From positions 1-64,000 of the forward strand of contig JAIUOC010000006.1 of NCBI GenBank assembly GCA_020161265.1: 64,000 bases of DNA. Direction: 5' to 3'. The notes below the pieces were generated by a model. The model ran no database searches. It worked only from the letters and a program-made list of their open reading frames with translations, and was not told where the DNA came from. Position 1 is the first letter of the stretch. The number at the start of each line of letters is the position of its first letter. The translations under genes and the position numbers were made by a program. This document shows positions 33,719 to 42,453 of this stretch, one piece after another. The stretch is from Chloroflexota bacterium (GTDB taxonomy: Bacteria > Chloroflexota > Chloroflexia > Chloroflexales > Herpetosiphonaceae).

Positions 33719-35020
33719 ATGGCAATAATCCCAGGAGCCTCAATCGATCACCAATTACGTGTCGCCATGCTTTGTCGGGCAGTTTTTCCGTTGCATGGCT
33801 TTGGCGGCATCGAGCGCCATGTCTTTCATTTGGTGACCCATCTCAGCGATTTGGGGGTTAAGCTCGATCTTTGGACTCAAACGATTCCCCATGATGCGCC
33901 AACTGCTGGCGAGGCCTATGCTCGTTTGTGTCAAAACCCGTTGATTGAACTGCATGAAACCCGTTATGATCGTACTAGCCCATGGTTGCGACCAAATAGC
34001 ATTATCGGGCGACAGTTTAATTATCCGATTTTTACTTGGCAACAAGCTAGTGCTGTAGCCCAAACTGCCCAGCAAAGCCAGATTGATATTGTGCATACCC
34101 AAGGTTTGTGTGCGTTGGGCTGGGGATTGGTGCGTCAACAGCAGCCCAGTTTGCGCCGAATTCCTCAATTGGCCAATCCCCATGGCATGGAAGAATATAA
34201 GAATGTTGATTGGCGCAAACAGCTTGCTTATGCCCCGTTTCGCGCCCAATATTCGTGGAGCCACCGCCAAGCTGATTGTGCAATTGCCACCGATGCCTGT
34301 ACCGCCGACGATCTACCAAATTTGTTGGGCGTTGATTCGGCGCGGGTTGCGGTGTTGCCCTCGGCGATTGATGTGGCCGAGTCCCTGGGCCAGGTTAATG
34401 GGCAAATTGGTAATGAGTTGGTGCAGCGCTTGCAGCTCGCCGACCACGATGTGGTTTTTTTGACTGTCAGCCGTTTGGAGCGCAACAAGGGCTATCATCT
34501 GCTCTTGGCGGCCTTGGCCGAATTGCGTGATCTGCTGCCTGCAAGCTGGCGTTTGTTGATGGTTGGCACTGGCAAAGAGCAAGCAGCGCTTGAACAGCAA
34601 GCCCAAAGCCTAGGCTTAGCGCAACATGTCAGCCTGCTTGGTCGTCTGAGTGATCGTGAATTGCATTCACTGTATGAACATGTTGATTTGTTCGTTCATC
34701 CAACCTTGTATGAAGGTTCGTCGTTGGTCACACTCGAAGCCATGATTCATCACTTGCCAGTGGTGGCAACTGCGACTGGTGGGATTCCTGATAAAGTTAT
34801 CAGCGGCCATAATGGCTTGCTTGTGCCAGCCAACAATCAGCGGGCCTTGGCCAATGCGCTGCGGTTAGCCCTCGATTTGCGCGAATATTGGCCGCAATGG
34901 GGTGCTGCTGGCGCAGCGATTGTGCGGCGCAGCTTCGATTGGCCAGTTGTGGCGCGACAAACCCTCGCCACCTACCGCGAACTATTGCAATCTCGCTCTT
35001 TGCGTGGAGGATTCCAATGA
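33719..35020 (+). CDS. family 4 (GT-B) glycosyltransferase
   Basis: This 433 aa GT-B enzyme transfers a sugar from a nucleotide donor, probably to a lipid-linked or surface glycan. N-domain: RAVFPLHGFGGIERHVFHLVTHLSDLG. C-domain: LTVSRLERNKGYHLLLAALAEL, LHSLYEHVDLFVHPTLYEGSSLVTLEAM (donor-site E-x7-E) and ATATGGIPDKVISGHNGLLVP. The start at 33719 lacks a clear ribosome site; an internal ATG at 33768 is possible but would cut conserved sequence. Its stop overlaps the next start (ATGA). Confidence 0.88.
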   Translation: MAIIPGASIDHQLRVAMLCRAVFPLHGFGGIERHVFHLVTHLSDLGVKLDLWTQTIPHDAPTAGEAYARLCQNPLIELHETRYDRTSPWLRPNSIIGRQFNYPIFTWQQASAVAQTAQQSQIDIVHTQGLCALGWGLVRQQQPSLRRIPQLANPHGMEEYKNVDWRKQLAYAPFRAQYSWSHRQADCAIATDACTADDLPNLLGVDSARVAVLPSAIDVAESLGQVNGQIGNELVQRLQLADHDVVFLTVSRLERNKGYHLLLAALAELRDLLPASWRLLMVGTGKEQAALEQQAQSLGLAQHVSLLGRLSDRELHSLYEHVDLFVHPTLYEGSSLVTLEAMIHHLPVVATATGGIPDKVISGHNGLLVPANNQRALANALRLALDLREYWPQWGAAGAAIVRRSFDWPVVARQTLATYRELLQSRSLRGGFQ

Positions 35021-35655
35021 GTTTTCGTAATACTCAGCCATCGTCATCTCAGTCTGCTCCATCATCGCCGCCAACCACTCCCGCCCCAACTATGCAATTA
35101 CCTGAACTGCTGCAAGCCTCGATTGCCTTGGCTGGCAAGCCCAGTGAGCCGCCCTTTGGCCTGGTTCGCGGGCGTGGCTCGCTCAAAAATAGTTTAATTT
35201 ATACGGCAGTTGGCGCATTTGTCAGTGGTTTATTATTGTTGCTGATCGCGATGTTAGTGAATCATTCGACGGGCAAGCAGGCTTCCCAATTGCTGTTGGT
35301 CAATGTGGTTGGGCATACGGCGGGCTTTGTGGCGTTAATTTCGTTTATTGCCCAACGTCAGCGTTTGAGTTTTCGCCAACGTGATGAGTTTGCGACGGCC
35401 TTAGCCATGGCTTGGCCGCCAATCATGCTGGTTGTAGGCGGGCTTTTTTCGTTGATTGGTGGATTTCTGTCGTTTGTTGGTTTGGTGATGGGTTTGGCGC
35501 TCAGTTTACTCTTTATGGCAGCTTGTTTGAAAGGGCTGCGAGTGCTTTTCTCCAAGCCCTATGAAGAAACCTTTATCAGTGTCGCCTATGGCTTGTTGTT
35601 CTATAATTTAATTTTGAATTTTGTGGGATATGTGGTTGGGCAACTCTTCATTTGA
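35017..35655 (+). CDS. membrane protein of unknown function
   Basis: Not recognised with certainty. The 212 aa product has a Ser/Pro-rich cytosolic-looking N-terminus (about 45 residues, then a GRGSLKNS step) followed by four to five hydrophobic helices, including SLIYTAVGAFVSGLLLLLIAMLV and PPIMLVVGGLFSLIGGFLSFVGLVMGL. It is loosely like Yip1-domain proteins. The ATG overlaps the GT4 stop and follows GGAGG, so it is translated with the glycosyltransferase. A role in glycan export or membrane organisation is only a guess. Confidence 0.75.
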   Translation: MSFRNTQPSSSQSAPSSPPTTPAPTMQLPELLQASIALAGKPSEPPFGLVRGRGSLKNSLIYTAVGAFVSGLLLLLIAMLVNHSTGKQASQLLLVNVVGHTAGFVALISFIAQRQRLSFRQRDEFATALAMAWPPIMLVVGGLFSLIGGFLSFVGLVMGLALSLLFMAACLKGLRVLFSKPYEETFISVAYGLLFYNLILNFVGYVVGQLFI

Positions 35656-36424
35656 CATAACCGACGATTTGGATCGTTTGCTGCACTTCGAGTATGTGCC
35701 ACAACGCATTGTTTCGTTGGTGCCAAGTTTGACTGAGTATTTATTTTGGTTGGGCTTGGCCGAGCAGGTTGTGGGCATCACCGATTATTGCATTGTGCCC
35801 GCTGAACAAGTGGCGGCAGTGCCCAAAGTGCGCGGAACCAAAAATCCCAATCGCGAGCAGATTATTGGGCTGGCCCCAGATTTGATTATCGCCAATAAGG
35901 AAGAAAATCGCCAGCGTGATATTGCAGCGCTCGAAGCGGCAGGCCTAACGATTTATGTGAGCGATATCGAAAGCGTACAGCAAGCAATGCTTAGCTTGTC
36001 CAAATTGGCGGGCATGGTTGGGCGAACTGAACAAGCTGATTCGTTGATTGCGGCAATTCAGGCTGAACTTGTGCTAAAACCAACCACCCAACAACGGGTA
36101 GCCACGGCAATTTGGCGCGACCCTTGGATGTGGGTTGGCCAAGCGACCTATGCCGCCGATTTATTGGCATGCTGTGGGGCTAGCAATTGTTTGGCTGATC
36201 CAGCGGGGCGCTATCCACATTTGGGGTTGGCAGAGATTGCGGCCTTGCAACCAGATCGGATTTTACTGCCCAACGAACCCTATGCATTTAGCCAAGCCGA
36301 TGCTGATGAATTGCAAGGCTTGGCTGCGCGAATTGATTGCTGCGATGGCCAATTATTGACCTGGTATGGCCCGCGCATTCCCCTCGCCCTGCAAACCTAT
36401 CGGCGTTTGTTGCAGGCTGAGTAA
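35630..36424 (+). CDS. helical-backbone substrate-binding protein (BtuF/FepB-like) without signal peptide
   Basis: This belongs to the fold of B12/siderophore ABC binding proteins: QRIVSLVPSLTEYLFWLGLAEQVVGITDYC, then NREQIIGLAPDLIIANKEENRQRDIAALEAAGLTIYV and LAEIAALQPDRILLPNEPYAF. No signal peptide or lipobox is present and no permease or ATPase lies nearby, so a cytosolic role is likely. The start is uncertain: ATG 35630 overlaps the previous gene by 26 bp; TTG 35621 and TTG 35636 are alternatives. 264 aa from 35630. Confidence 0.78.
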   Translation: MWLGNSSFDITDDLDRLLHFEYVPQRIVSLVPSLTEYLFWLGLAEQVVGITDYCIVPAEQVAAVPKVRGTKNPNREQIIGLAPDLIIANKEENRQRDIAALEAAGLTIYVSDIESVQQAMLSLSKLAGMVGRTEQADSLIAAIQAELVLKPTTQQRVATAIWRDPWMWVGQATYAADLLACCGASNCLADPAGRYPHLGLAEIAALQPDRILLPNEPYAFSQADADELQGLAARIDCCDGQLLTWYGPRIPLALQTYRRLLQAE

Positions 36425-36427
36425 ACT

Positions 36428-36790
36428 TTAGTTGACGTTCGTCGCTTGCCGCGCTTTGGTTGTGGCAACTGCCTCGCGATATTCCTGACCCCAATCACGC
36501 ATCAAAAACAAAATTGGCCGCAAACTTTCACCAAAATCAGTCAGCGCATATTCGACCCGTGGTGGCACTTCGGGGTAGACCGTCCGCGTAATTACGCCAT
36601 CGGCCTCAAGTTCACGCAATTGTAGGGTTAACATACGCTGAGTAATTGATGGCAAGAAGCGCTGCAATTGGCTAAATCGTTTCTTGCCATCGCAGAGATG
36701 GAACAAAATCACACACTTCCACTTACCGCCAATGACCGCAATTGTCGCCTCAACCGGGCATGAATAGCTGAATCCATAATCGTGACACAT
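36428..36790 (-). CDS. HxlR family transcriptional regulator
   Basis: This 120 aa winged-helix protein shows SCPVEATIAVIGGKWKCVILFHL, the recognition part FSQLQRFLPSITQRMLTLQLRELEADGVITRTVYPEVPPRVEYALTDFG and a C-terminal dimer helix. The Cys in SYSCPVEA is common in redox-sensing members. The start at 36790 has AAAGGG 9 nt upstream. It diverges from a quinone oxidoreductase, the classic HxlR arrangement, and probably controls it. Confidence 0.9.
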   Translation of the reverse strand: MCHDYGFSYSCPVEATIAVIGGKWKCVILFHLCDGKKRFSQLQRFLPSITQRMLTLQLRELEADGVITRTVYPEVPPRVEYALTDFGESLRPILFLMRDWGQEYREAVATTKARQATNVN

Positions 36791-36854
36791 ACGATTTAGC
36801 CCTTTGCAATCCAATAGTATCAAAATTGTTAGTACCCAACAAAATTGTGCGTTC

Positions 36855-36882
36855 TTGTCAAAATCATAGCACGCTTTATACT
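36855..36882 (+). promoter_or_regulatory. promoter of the quinone oxidoreductase gene
   Basis: TTGTCA (36855-36860) and TATACT (36877-36882) are 16 bp apart, 42 bp before the ATG at 36924. Just upstream, around 36823-36847, an imperfect CAAAATTGTT...AACAAAATTG pair with GTTAGTACCCAAC is a candidate HxlR operator. Confidence 0.5.
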
Positions 36883-36923
36883 AAGTGCAAGCAATATTTG
36901 TATAGATGGAAGGATATCTGGAT

Positions 36924-37862
36924 ATGACGACAATGAAGGCAATTCAAATTAATCGGTATGGCGGCGTTGACGAATTAGTGCAGGCAGAAATTGCGCGGCC
37001 TGAGCCTACCGCCGATCAAGTGTTAATTAAAGTTCATGCTATCGGCATCAATCCGGTTGATTATAAAGTGCGCTCAGGCATGATCGCCTTTTTCGAAGAG
37101 CAAGCGTTTCCGGTGGCGCTTGGCTGGGATGTGGCGGGCACAATTGCTGCGGTTGGTTCGAATGTTAGCCAATGGAAGCTTGGCGATGAAGTCTATGGTA
37201 TGGTCAATTTTCCCACTCCTAGCGGTGCCTATGCTGAATATGTGGTAGCTCCAGCGCTTGAAGTTGCTGCCAAACCGCAAAGTCTGAGCTTTGAAGAAGC
37301 CGCAGCCGTGCCGTTGGTGGCCTTGACTGCTTGGCAAGCATTCGATCTGGTTGGGTTGCAGGCTGGCGATCGCGTGCTGGTGCATGCAGCGGCTGGCGGC
37401 GTTGGCCATGTGGCGGTGCAATTGGCCAAATTACGCGGCGCTCATGTGATTGCTACGGCTTCGGCTCGGAATGAAGGCTTTGTGCGTGAACTGGGTGTTG
37501 ATCAATTTGTCGATTACACTGCTGCGCCGTTTGAGCAACAAATTGAACCAGTTGATGTAGTGTTTGATACAGTTGGTGGCGAAGTTCAAGCACGTTCGTA
37601 TGCAGTGTTAAAGCCCCAAGCTGGCTTGGTAACGATTGTTGGTGCGCCGCCCGCCGATTTGGCCGCAGCCCACGCTGGCAAAAGCCTGAACCATTTGGTG
37701 CATGCTGATCAAGCCCAATTAACCGAGATTGCCAAATTGATCGATAGCCAAAAATTGCGGGTTGAAGTTGAGCACGTCTACGATTTTACGGCCATGGCAG
37801 CGGCCCACGAACGCATCCAAAGTAGTCGGGTGCGCGGCAAGATTGTGGTAAAAGTCGGCTAA
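36924..37862 (+). CDS. zinc-independent NADPH:quinone oxidoreductase (MDR family)
   Basis: Quinone oxidoreductases of the MDR superfamily reduce quinones or enones with NADPH. The 312 aa product has KVHAIGINPVDYKVRSG, GWDVAGTIAAVGSNV, the nucleotide motif VLVHAAAGGVGHVAVQLAKLRGAHVIATAS and the end HERIQSSRVRGKIVVKVG. The Cys ligands of zinc alcohol dehydrogenases are absent. GGAAGGA lies about 9 nt before ATG 36924; ATG 36906 lacks a site. Likely regulated by the divergent HxlR gene. Confidence 0.92.
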   Translation: MTTMKAIQINRYGGVDELVQAEIARPEPTADQVLIKVHAIGINPVDYKVRSGMIAFFEEQAFPVALGWDVAGTIAAVGSNVSQWKLGDEVYGMVNFPTPSGAYAEYVVAPALEVAAKPQSLSFEEAAAVPLVALTAWQAFDLVGLQAGDRVLVHAAAGGVGHVAVQLAKLRGAHVIATASARNEGFVRELGVDQFVDYTAAPFEQQIEPVDVVFDTVGGEVQARSYAVLKPQAGLVTIVGAPPADLAAAHAGKSLNHLVHADQAQLTEIAKLIDSQKLRVEVEHVYDFTAMAAAHERIQSSRVRGKIVVKVG

Positions 37863-37876
37863 TCAAGCATTTGTAT

Positions 37877-37905
37877 TGGCAGATAGTCCTAGTTGCTATC
37901 TGCCA
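37877..37905 (+). terminator. hairpin after the quinone oxidoreductase gene
   Basis: TGGCAGATAG (37877-37886) pairs exactly with CTATCTGCCA (37896-37905), 15 bp after the stop. No T-run follows, so termination would be weak or factor-dependent. Confidence 0.5.
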
Positions 37906-38014
37906 GTGCTGCCAAGCTACCTAGTACTAACTTCCCATTTCCATGTTGCAGATTGTTAAGTGTTTTCTTATACTTAGGGCTATCTGCACTAATTATTTGG
38001 GAGGTCGATCGACA

Positions 38015-39106
38015 ATGGCAACACGCTTTAGAGCCTCGCTATTAGGGATACTCTTGTTGGTTGGAATCGGTTTACAAGGCTGGGTTCGCCCGCAAGCACC
38101 TAATGCGCCAACGGTTTTGAATGAAAATTTCGATTCATTCTCCGATGCCTTGGCGGATGGGTGGTTCGTGGTGAATGGCAGCGAACCACGCAACGATAAC
38201 ACGAGCCAACACATCGTGTGGAAACAAGGCAAATCGAATGGCTATAACTATTTTGATTCACACTCAGGTGATGATGATTCGTATGCAGCATCTTCTTGGC
38301 GGGCATCAATTAGTGGCGATACATCAATCGTTAGCAACTGGCTGTTAACCCCACCGTTATTGCTAGAAAATGGTAAGACTGTCTCCTTTTGGTCGCGGGC
38401 TGCTGATTGCCCTTTAAATCCTGATCGTTTGGATATTCGCTATAGCACCGCCGGAACGAGCACGAATGTCGCTAGTGGCAATAATACTGGTAATTTCTCG
38501 AATCTACTTGGCCAGATTAATCCCGATCTCGATACAGGCAATGATCCCGATGGGAGCGATGGCTATCCATGTAACGATTGGGCCCAGTTCACCTATACCC
38601 TTAGTGGTTTGAGCCAACCCACGGTAGGCCGGATTGGCTTCCGTCACTATATTGTTGATACTAACGATAATGGCAACTACTTGGCGATCGACGATTTTAG
38701 CTATTCGGGTGAATTGGGTGGGGGCACGCCAACGCCAATTACCCATACCCCAACGGCTACGGCAACCAATACCGCTACTGCCACTGCAACGGCTACACCA
38801 ACTGCCACGTCTACAAATACGGCTACGCCAACTGTTACACGCACGCCAACCAATACTGCGACCAATACACCAACTAGCACACCAACCAACACCCCAACGA
38901 ATACCCGTACCCCAACCAATACCCCAACGGGTACGCCACCAACGCCAACCTTTACCCATACGCCAACTCGTACCCCAACCAATACGCCGACGAATACGCC
39001 AACTCGTACTCCAACCAATACCCCCACTCGCACGCCAACCGCGACCTCAGTGCCTCAGACTCCGGTCTACAAGGTTTATATGTGTCCTGTTCAATATGAT
39101 GGCTAG
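38015..39106 (+). CDS. secreted protein with choice-of-anchor-J-like domain and Thr-Pro tail
   Basis: The 363 aa product has a signal peptide ([19 protein letters not shown], about 6-24). A jelly-roll-like domain follows (about 35-250: [19 protein letters not shown]..., [23 protein letters not shown]..., [11 protein letters not shown]), like cleaved-adhesin/choice-of-anchor-J modules that often bind carbohydrate. About 100 residues of T-P/T-N-T-P repeats come next, and the protein ends [13 protein letters not shown]. The tail is a flexible, probably glycosylated linker with no clear anchor. The ATG at 38015 follows GGGAGG. Likely extracellular. Confidence 0.8.
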   Translation: MATRFRASLLGILLLVGIGLQGWVRPQAPNAPTVLNENFDSFSDALADGWFVVNGSEPRNDNTSQHIVWKQGKSNGYNYFDSHSGDDDSYAASSWRASISGDTSIVSNWLLTPPLLLENGKTVSFWSRAADCPLNPDRLDIRYSTAGTSTNVASGNNTGNFSNLLGQINPDLDTGNDPDGSDGYPCNDWAQFTYTLSGLSQPTVGRIGFRHYIVDTNDNGNYLAIDDFSYSGELGGGTPTPITHTPTATATNTATATATATPTATSTNTATPTVTRTPTNTATNTPTSTPTNTPTNTRTPTNTPTGTPPTPTFTHTPTRTPTNTPTNTPTRTPTNTPTRTPTATSVPQTPVYKVYMCPVQYDG

Positions 39107-39112
39107 GAATTA

Positions 39113-39157
39113 AGCAAAAACCCCGTGAGATCATTTCGATCTCACGGGGTTTTTGCT
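39113..39157. terminator. bidirectional terminator
   Basis: The arms 39113-39132 and 39138-39157 are perfect 20 bp complements (AGCAAAAACCCCGTGAGATC on the left) with a 5-base loop. A-run and T-run at the two ends make it work on both strands. It separates the convergent secreted-protein and alpha-galactosidase genes. Confidence 0.92.
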
Positions 39158-39164
39158 GCGAACT

Positions 39165-40328
39165 TTAGGCTTTGATTTTGAGCAATAATGTTTCGTGCGG
39201 TTGAATGCGGGTTTGCCAAGCCTCGCCAAACTCGGCAATATCTGCTTGTTCCCACAAGTTACGCACCGATTTCGGCGTATCCAGCAGGCCAATATCGCTA
39301 GCTCGCAAGGTTAAATCGCTGCCAATTGCGCCACGATTAATCAAGGCAACCGCCAGTGATCCATCGGCGAGCGGTTTTTTCCAAATTTCGCAGGTGCCGG
39401 TTTGTTTCACGCGCCGCCCAGCAATCCCCAAGCTATCTTGGTTGACAGCCAAAACTTCGCGATTGGTCAATAAACTGGTGGTATCGCGATCCATATTGCG
39501 AATATCGCAGCCGATCATCAAGGGCGAACAGGCAATCGTCCACAATGACATATGGGTTTGATATTCGATGAATGATAAGCCGCCGCCGGAGATTTGACCC
39601 TTGCCCTTCAACCCAACCACCAGCATATCCAAATCGTTCCAGGCATCGGGGCCAGCGTATTCGGCTAAATTGGCGGCAATATCAATCGCTGTATCAACGC
39701 CTACCCCATAATATTTGTGTGGCGCAACCCAAATATCAACCCAGCTATCGAAAATATCGCCAGTAACCCGCCACATATGCCCGCCAACCGAGCGACCCCA
39801 GAGCTGCGGGCTGCGGCCACCCCACTCACACAACGAGTAGAGAAATTGGCGCTTAGTTTTGCGTAAAGCCTCGCCCATGCGGGTGTAGCGGTCGATCGCA
39901 GTGGCTTGGTCGGTTGGGGCAAAACAAAAATCATATTTGAGGAAATCGATGCCCCACGAAGCCCACAATTGGGCATCTTGCTCCTCGAAGCCAAAGCTGC
40001 CAGGATAGCTGGCGCACGTCAAATGTGCTGCATCGGAGTAGATGCCAATTTTCAAGCCAAGGCTATGCACATAATCGGCTAGCGCTTTGATGCCACTCGG
40101 GAATTTTTCGGGGTCGGCAACCAAATCGCCGTTGCCATCGCGGCCAACTTTGGTTGACCAGCAATCATCAATCACCACATAGTTATAACCACAATCCTTG
40201 AGGCCTGAGCTAACCAGCACGTCAGCAGTGGCACGGACTGAATCTTCATGAATCGTACTACCAAACATGTTCCACGAGTTCCAACCCATTGGGGGCGTAG
40301 GTGCGAGAGGCTGTTCTGAAGTCGTCAT
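39165..40328 (-). CDS. alpha-galactosidase, GH27-like
   Basis: GH27 enzymes release terminal alpha-galactose. The 387 aa product has the N-terminal signature APTPPMGWNSWNMFG, VIDDCWSTKVGRDGNGDLVADPEKFPSGIKALADYVHSLGLKIGIYSDA, the nucleophile Asp in DFLKYDFC and the acid/base Asp in DAWNDLDML, plus a C-terminal beta domain. There is no signal peptide, so it probably acts on imported oligosaccharides. The ATG at 40328 follows GGAG by 6 nt. Released galactose could enter metabolism through galK at 22871. Confidence 0.93.
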   Translation of the reverse strand: MTTSEQPLAPTPPMGWNSWNMFGSTIHEDSVRATADVLVSSGLKDCGYNYVVIDDCWSTKVGRDGNGDLVADPEKFPSGIKALADYVHSLGLKIGIYSDAAHLTCASYPGSFGFEEQDAQLWASWGIDFLKYDFCFAPTDQATAIDRYTRMGEALRKTKRQFLYSLCEWGGRSPQLWGRSVGGHMWRVTGDIFDSWVDIWVAPHKYYGVGVDTAIDIAANLAEYAGPDAWNDLDMLVVGLKGKGQISGGGLSFIEYQTHMSLWTIACSPLMIGCDIRNMDRDTTSLLTNREVLAVNQDSLGIAGRRVKQTGTCEIWKKPLADGSLAVALINRGAIGSDLTLRASDIGLLDTPKSVRNLWEQADIAEFGEAWQTRIQPHETLLLKIKA

Positions 40329-40439
40329 ACATTTCTCCATGTGGTCAGGGCCGTTCCTTACCATTTGATCATTGTAGGTCGCCAGCTTAGCCAATGTCAA
40401 AGCTTTTCATGGATAATATTTTTAGAGTTTTAACCTGAT

Positions 40440-40467
40440 TTGACAATACCATACAGTATGGTATGTT
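40440..40467 (+). promoter_or_regulatory. promoter with TetR operator
   Basis: TTGACA (40440-40445) and TATGTT (40462-40467), 16 bp apart, enclose the perfect palindrome ATACCATACAGTATGGTAT (40446-40464). The operator sits exactly between -35 and -10, 30 bp before the tetR start. This is the standard layout for autorepression by a TetR protein. Confidence 0.75.
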
Positions 40468-40493
40468 TTAGTTGTGGCATAACGGAGGCCCAT

Positions 40494-41117
40494 ATGGCGC
40501 GAGTACGACGTGAGGATTGGTTGCAGCATGGCTTGAGCATTCTCAGCAGTGAATCGGTGGCAGCCTTGACGATTGAGCGCTTAACCACCGATCTGGGGGT
40601 GACCAAAGGCTCGTTCTATCATCATTTTGGCGGTTGGCCAAGCTACAAAACGGCGCTGTTGCAGCAATTCGAGCAACAAGACACCTTGGATGTGATTCAG
40701 CACTTGGCGGGCTATCACGATCCAGCTCAAAAATTACGCGCTTTGTTCGATTTGCTAACGATTGTGGCAATTTATGCCGCCAATGACCCATGGGATGTGG
40801 AGATTGCCATGCGCGGCTGGGCCGCAACTGATCCTGAGGTTCGAGCCATGATCGAACGCATCGATCATTTGCGCATAAGTTTCGTGGCCGAACTGTGTAG
40901 CGCGATCACTGGCGATGCTGAGCGCGGTTTGTTAATGGCTCAACACGGTTATAGCATTTTGCTGGGCGCTATTTTGATGCAACCAATGTTGCCAATGGCC
41001 CGTTTACGCCAAATCTACGACGAATTTTTACGTTTATATGCAATTCCAGGAGGCTCCGATGTCGATCACGCAGCACCCAATACTGGCACCGCTGATCGCC
41101 CAAGCGAATCATGTTGA
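40494..41117 (+). CDS. TetR family transcriptional regulator
   Basis: The N-terminal helix-turn-helix is typical: EDWLQHGLSILSSESVAALTIERLTTDLGVTKGSFYHHFGGWPSYKTALL (about 5-55). The ligand-binding helices follow; ligand unknown. The ATG at 40494 follows GGAGG. The last ~20 codons overlap the next gene by 59 bp, and the C-terminal GGSDVDHAAPNTGTADRPSESC is unlike a folded TetR end. It probably represses its own operon through the palindrome at 40446. Confidence 0.92.
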   Translation: MARVRREDWLQHGLSILSSESVAALTIERLTTDLGVTKGSFYHHFGGWPSYKTALLQQFEQQDTLDVIQHLAGYHDPAQKLRALFDLLTIVAIYAANDPWDVEIAMRGWAATDPEVRAMIERIDHLRISFVAELCSAITGDAERGLLMAQHGYSILLGAILMQPMLPMARLRQIYDEFLRLYAIPGGSDVDHAAPNTGTADRPSESC

Positions 41118-41580
41118 TGTTAAGACGCGCCAAATTCATACAACCCAGCCTGAGCATGAGTTACGCCGTTTTATTGCAGCCATGATCGGCTATAACCCCC
41201 GTTGGATGCAAAGTTTGTATGCGATTCGTTGGGGTTTTGTGCGCTTATTGGGCATGCGCCAGCAAGGCATACCCAACTCAAACCAGCTACGACCTGAGCA
41301 AGTGCCCATGCAAGTTGGCCAAAACTTGGGCTTTTTCAAGGTGACAGCCGCTGCCGAAGGCCAATATTTGGTGGCCTCGGCCAGCGAATCGCATCTCACT
41401 GCTTGGTTGGCGATTGTGCTGGAGCCGCTTGGTGGCGACAATTACAACCTACACACGGTCACAATTGTGCGCTATCACGCTTGGACAGGGCCAGTTTATT
41501 TTAATGTGATTCGACCATTTCATCATATTGTCGTCAACCAGATGATCAAGGCTGGTTTGGCGGGTCAGTCAACGATATAG
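41059..41580 (+). CDS. DUF2867-like protein
   Basis: The 173 aa product MSITQHPILAPLIAQANHVDVKTRQIHTTQPEHELRRFIAAMIGYNPRWMQSLYAIRW... with YLVASASESHLTAWLAIVLEPLGGDNYNLHTVTIVRYHAWTGPVYFNVIRPFHHIVV resembles DUF2867, a family of unknown function often found fused to or near SDR proteins. AGGAGG precedes the ATG at 41059, inside the end of tetR. It ends 5 bp before the next gene, so it belongs to the TetR-controlled operon. Confidence 0.7.
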   Translation: MSITQHPILAPLIAQANHVDVKTRQIHTTQPEHELRRFIAAMIGYNPRWMQSLYAIRWGFVRLLGMRQQGIPNSNQLRPEQVPMQVGQNLGFFKVTAAAEGQYLVASASESHLTAWLAIVLEPLGGDNYNLHTVTIVRYHAWTGPVYFNVIRPFHHIVVNQMIKAGLAGQSTI

Positions 41581-41585
41581 GAGCA

Positions 41586-41984
41586 ATGATGTTAGCACGA
41601 ACCACAATTGTAGGCTTGATTGGTGGGGCAACGGCGTTAATTCATGGGGTTGGCGGCCAATTAACGGGGATTCAAGCCATGAACCAAACTACCTTGGCCG
41701 CCAGCCCACGCCTAGAACTTTTAGCAACTTGGCACATGATCACGATCCATCTTGGTTGGTTGGCCTATCAAGTTTGGCGCTTAGAGCAGCATCCACAGCC
41801 GAACGCTCAAGCACGGCTGATCGTTGGGCAATATTTGGCCTATAGCGGCTTGTGGCTAGGACTGAATTTGTTGGCTGGTCAGCTTTGGTTGGCTCCGCAA
41901 TGGTTGTTATTGGCTGGTTTGGCAGGGCTAACATGGTGGGCTGCACCACGAAACAAGCAGCTTATTCAAGGAGTACATCAATGA
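41586..41984 (+). CDS. small membrane protein of unknown function
   Basis: Not recognised. The 132 aa product shows four hydrophobic stretches (TTIVGLIGGATALIHGVGG, LLATWHMITIHLGWLAYQVW, QYLAYSGLWLGLNLLAGQLW, QWLLLAGLAGLTWWA), with a His-rich early half (IHGVGG, WHMITIHLG). It starts 5 bp after the DUF2867 gene at tandem ATGATG, and its stop overlaps the next start (ATGA). Confidence 0.7.
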   Translation: MMLARTTIVGLIGGATALIHGVGGQLTGIQAMNQTTLAASPRLELLATWHMITIHLGWLAYQVWRLEQHPQPNAQARLIVGQYLAYSGLWLGLNLLAGQLWLAPQWLLLAGLAGLTWWAAPRNKQLIQGVHQ

Positions 41985-42394
41985 AACCAGGTTTTTTTGG
42001 CAAGCTCAGTGCTTGGATTTTTATCTTGGTTGGGGTTGGTCACACGCATTTTCAATTATTTGAAACCTCGGCCAACTCAGGTGCTGCTGCTCGTTTGCAA
42101 CAAATTCAGGTGCAATTGCCTGCCGCCCAACGCACCATGCTCGAACTCAATACGGGCTTTTCGTTGGCCATGGGCTATTTGCTGATTGTCTATGGTGGCC
42201 TGAATTTGTTGATAATGCGAGCGTTTGGCAATGATCTGGCCCGTTTGCGTTCGATCTGGCGGTTTAATAGTGCTGTTTCGTTGGGCTTGGCGCTGCTTTC
42301 ATTCCGCTACTTTTTCAGCTTTCCTAGTGGCTCCTTCACCATCACCACGGTGTTATATGCCTTAGCTAGTCGTCAAGCCCGCAAAATAGCCTAA
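41981..42394 (+). CDS. small membrane protein of unknown function (LIC_13387-like)
   Basis: The 137 aa product begins MKPGFFGKLSAWIFILVGVGHTHFQLFETSA and has about four hydrophobic stretches. The N-terminal W-I-x5-GVGH-x-H pattern recalls a small uncharacterised membrane family (LIC_13387-like); this is a weak recognition. AAGGAG precedes the ATG at 41981. It is the last gene of the tetR operon, before the hairpin at 42454. Confidence 0.65.
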   Translation: MKPGFFGKLSAWIFILVGVGHTHFQLFETSANSGAAARLQQIQVQLPAAQRTMLELNTGFSLAMGYLLIVYGGLNLLIMRAFGNDLARLRSIWRFNSAVSLGLALLSFRYFFSFPSGSFTITTVLYALASRQARKIA

Positions 42395-42453
42395 ATCCAT
42401 CAGAAGGCTGAACTATTGCAATAAAAATCGAGTATAGTTAGTACGATTAGATG

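Noticed and set aside
36428..36494. Small minus-strand ORFs at the end of the binding-protein gene
   Set aside because: They overlap certain coding sequence of the HxlR gene and the binding-protein gene and have no start signals.
38504..39033. Minus-strand Gly/Trp/Val-rich ORFs opposite the Thr-Pro tail
   Set aside because: These are only the reverse complement of the ACN-CCN repeat and mirror its period; no start signals.
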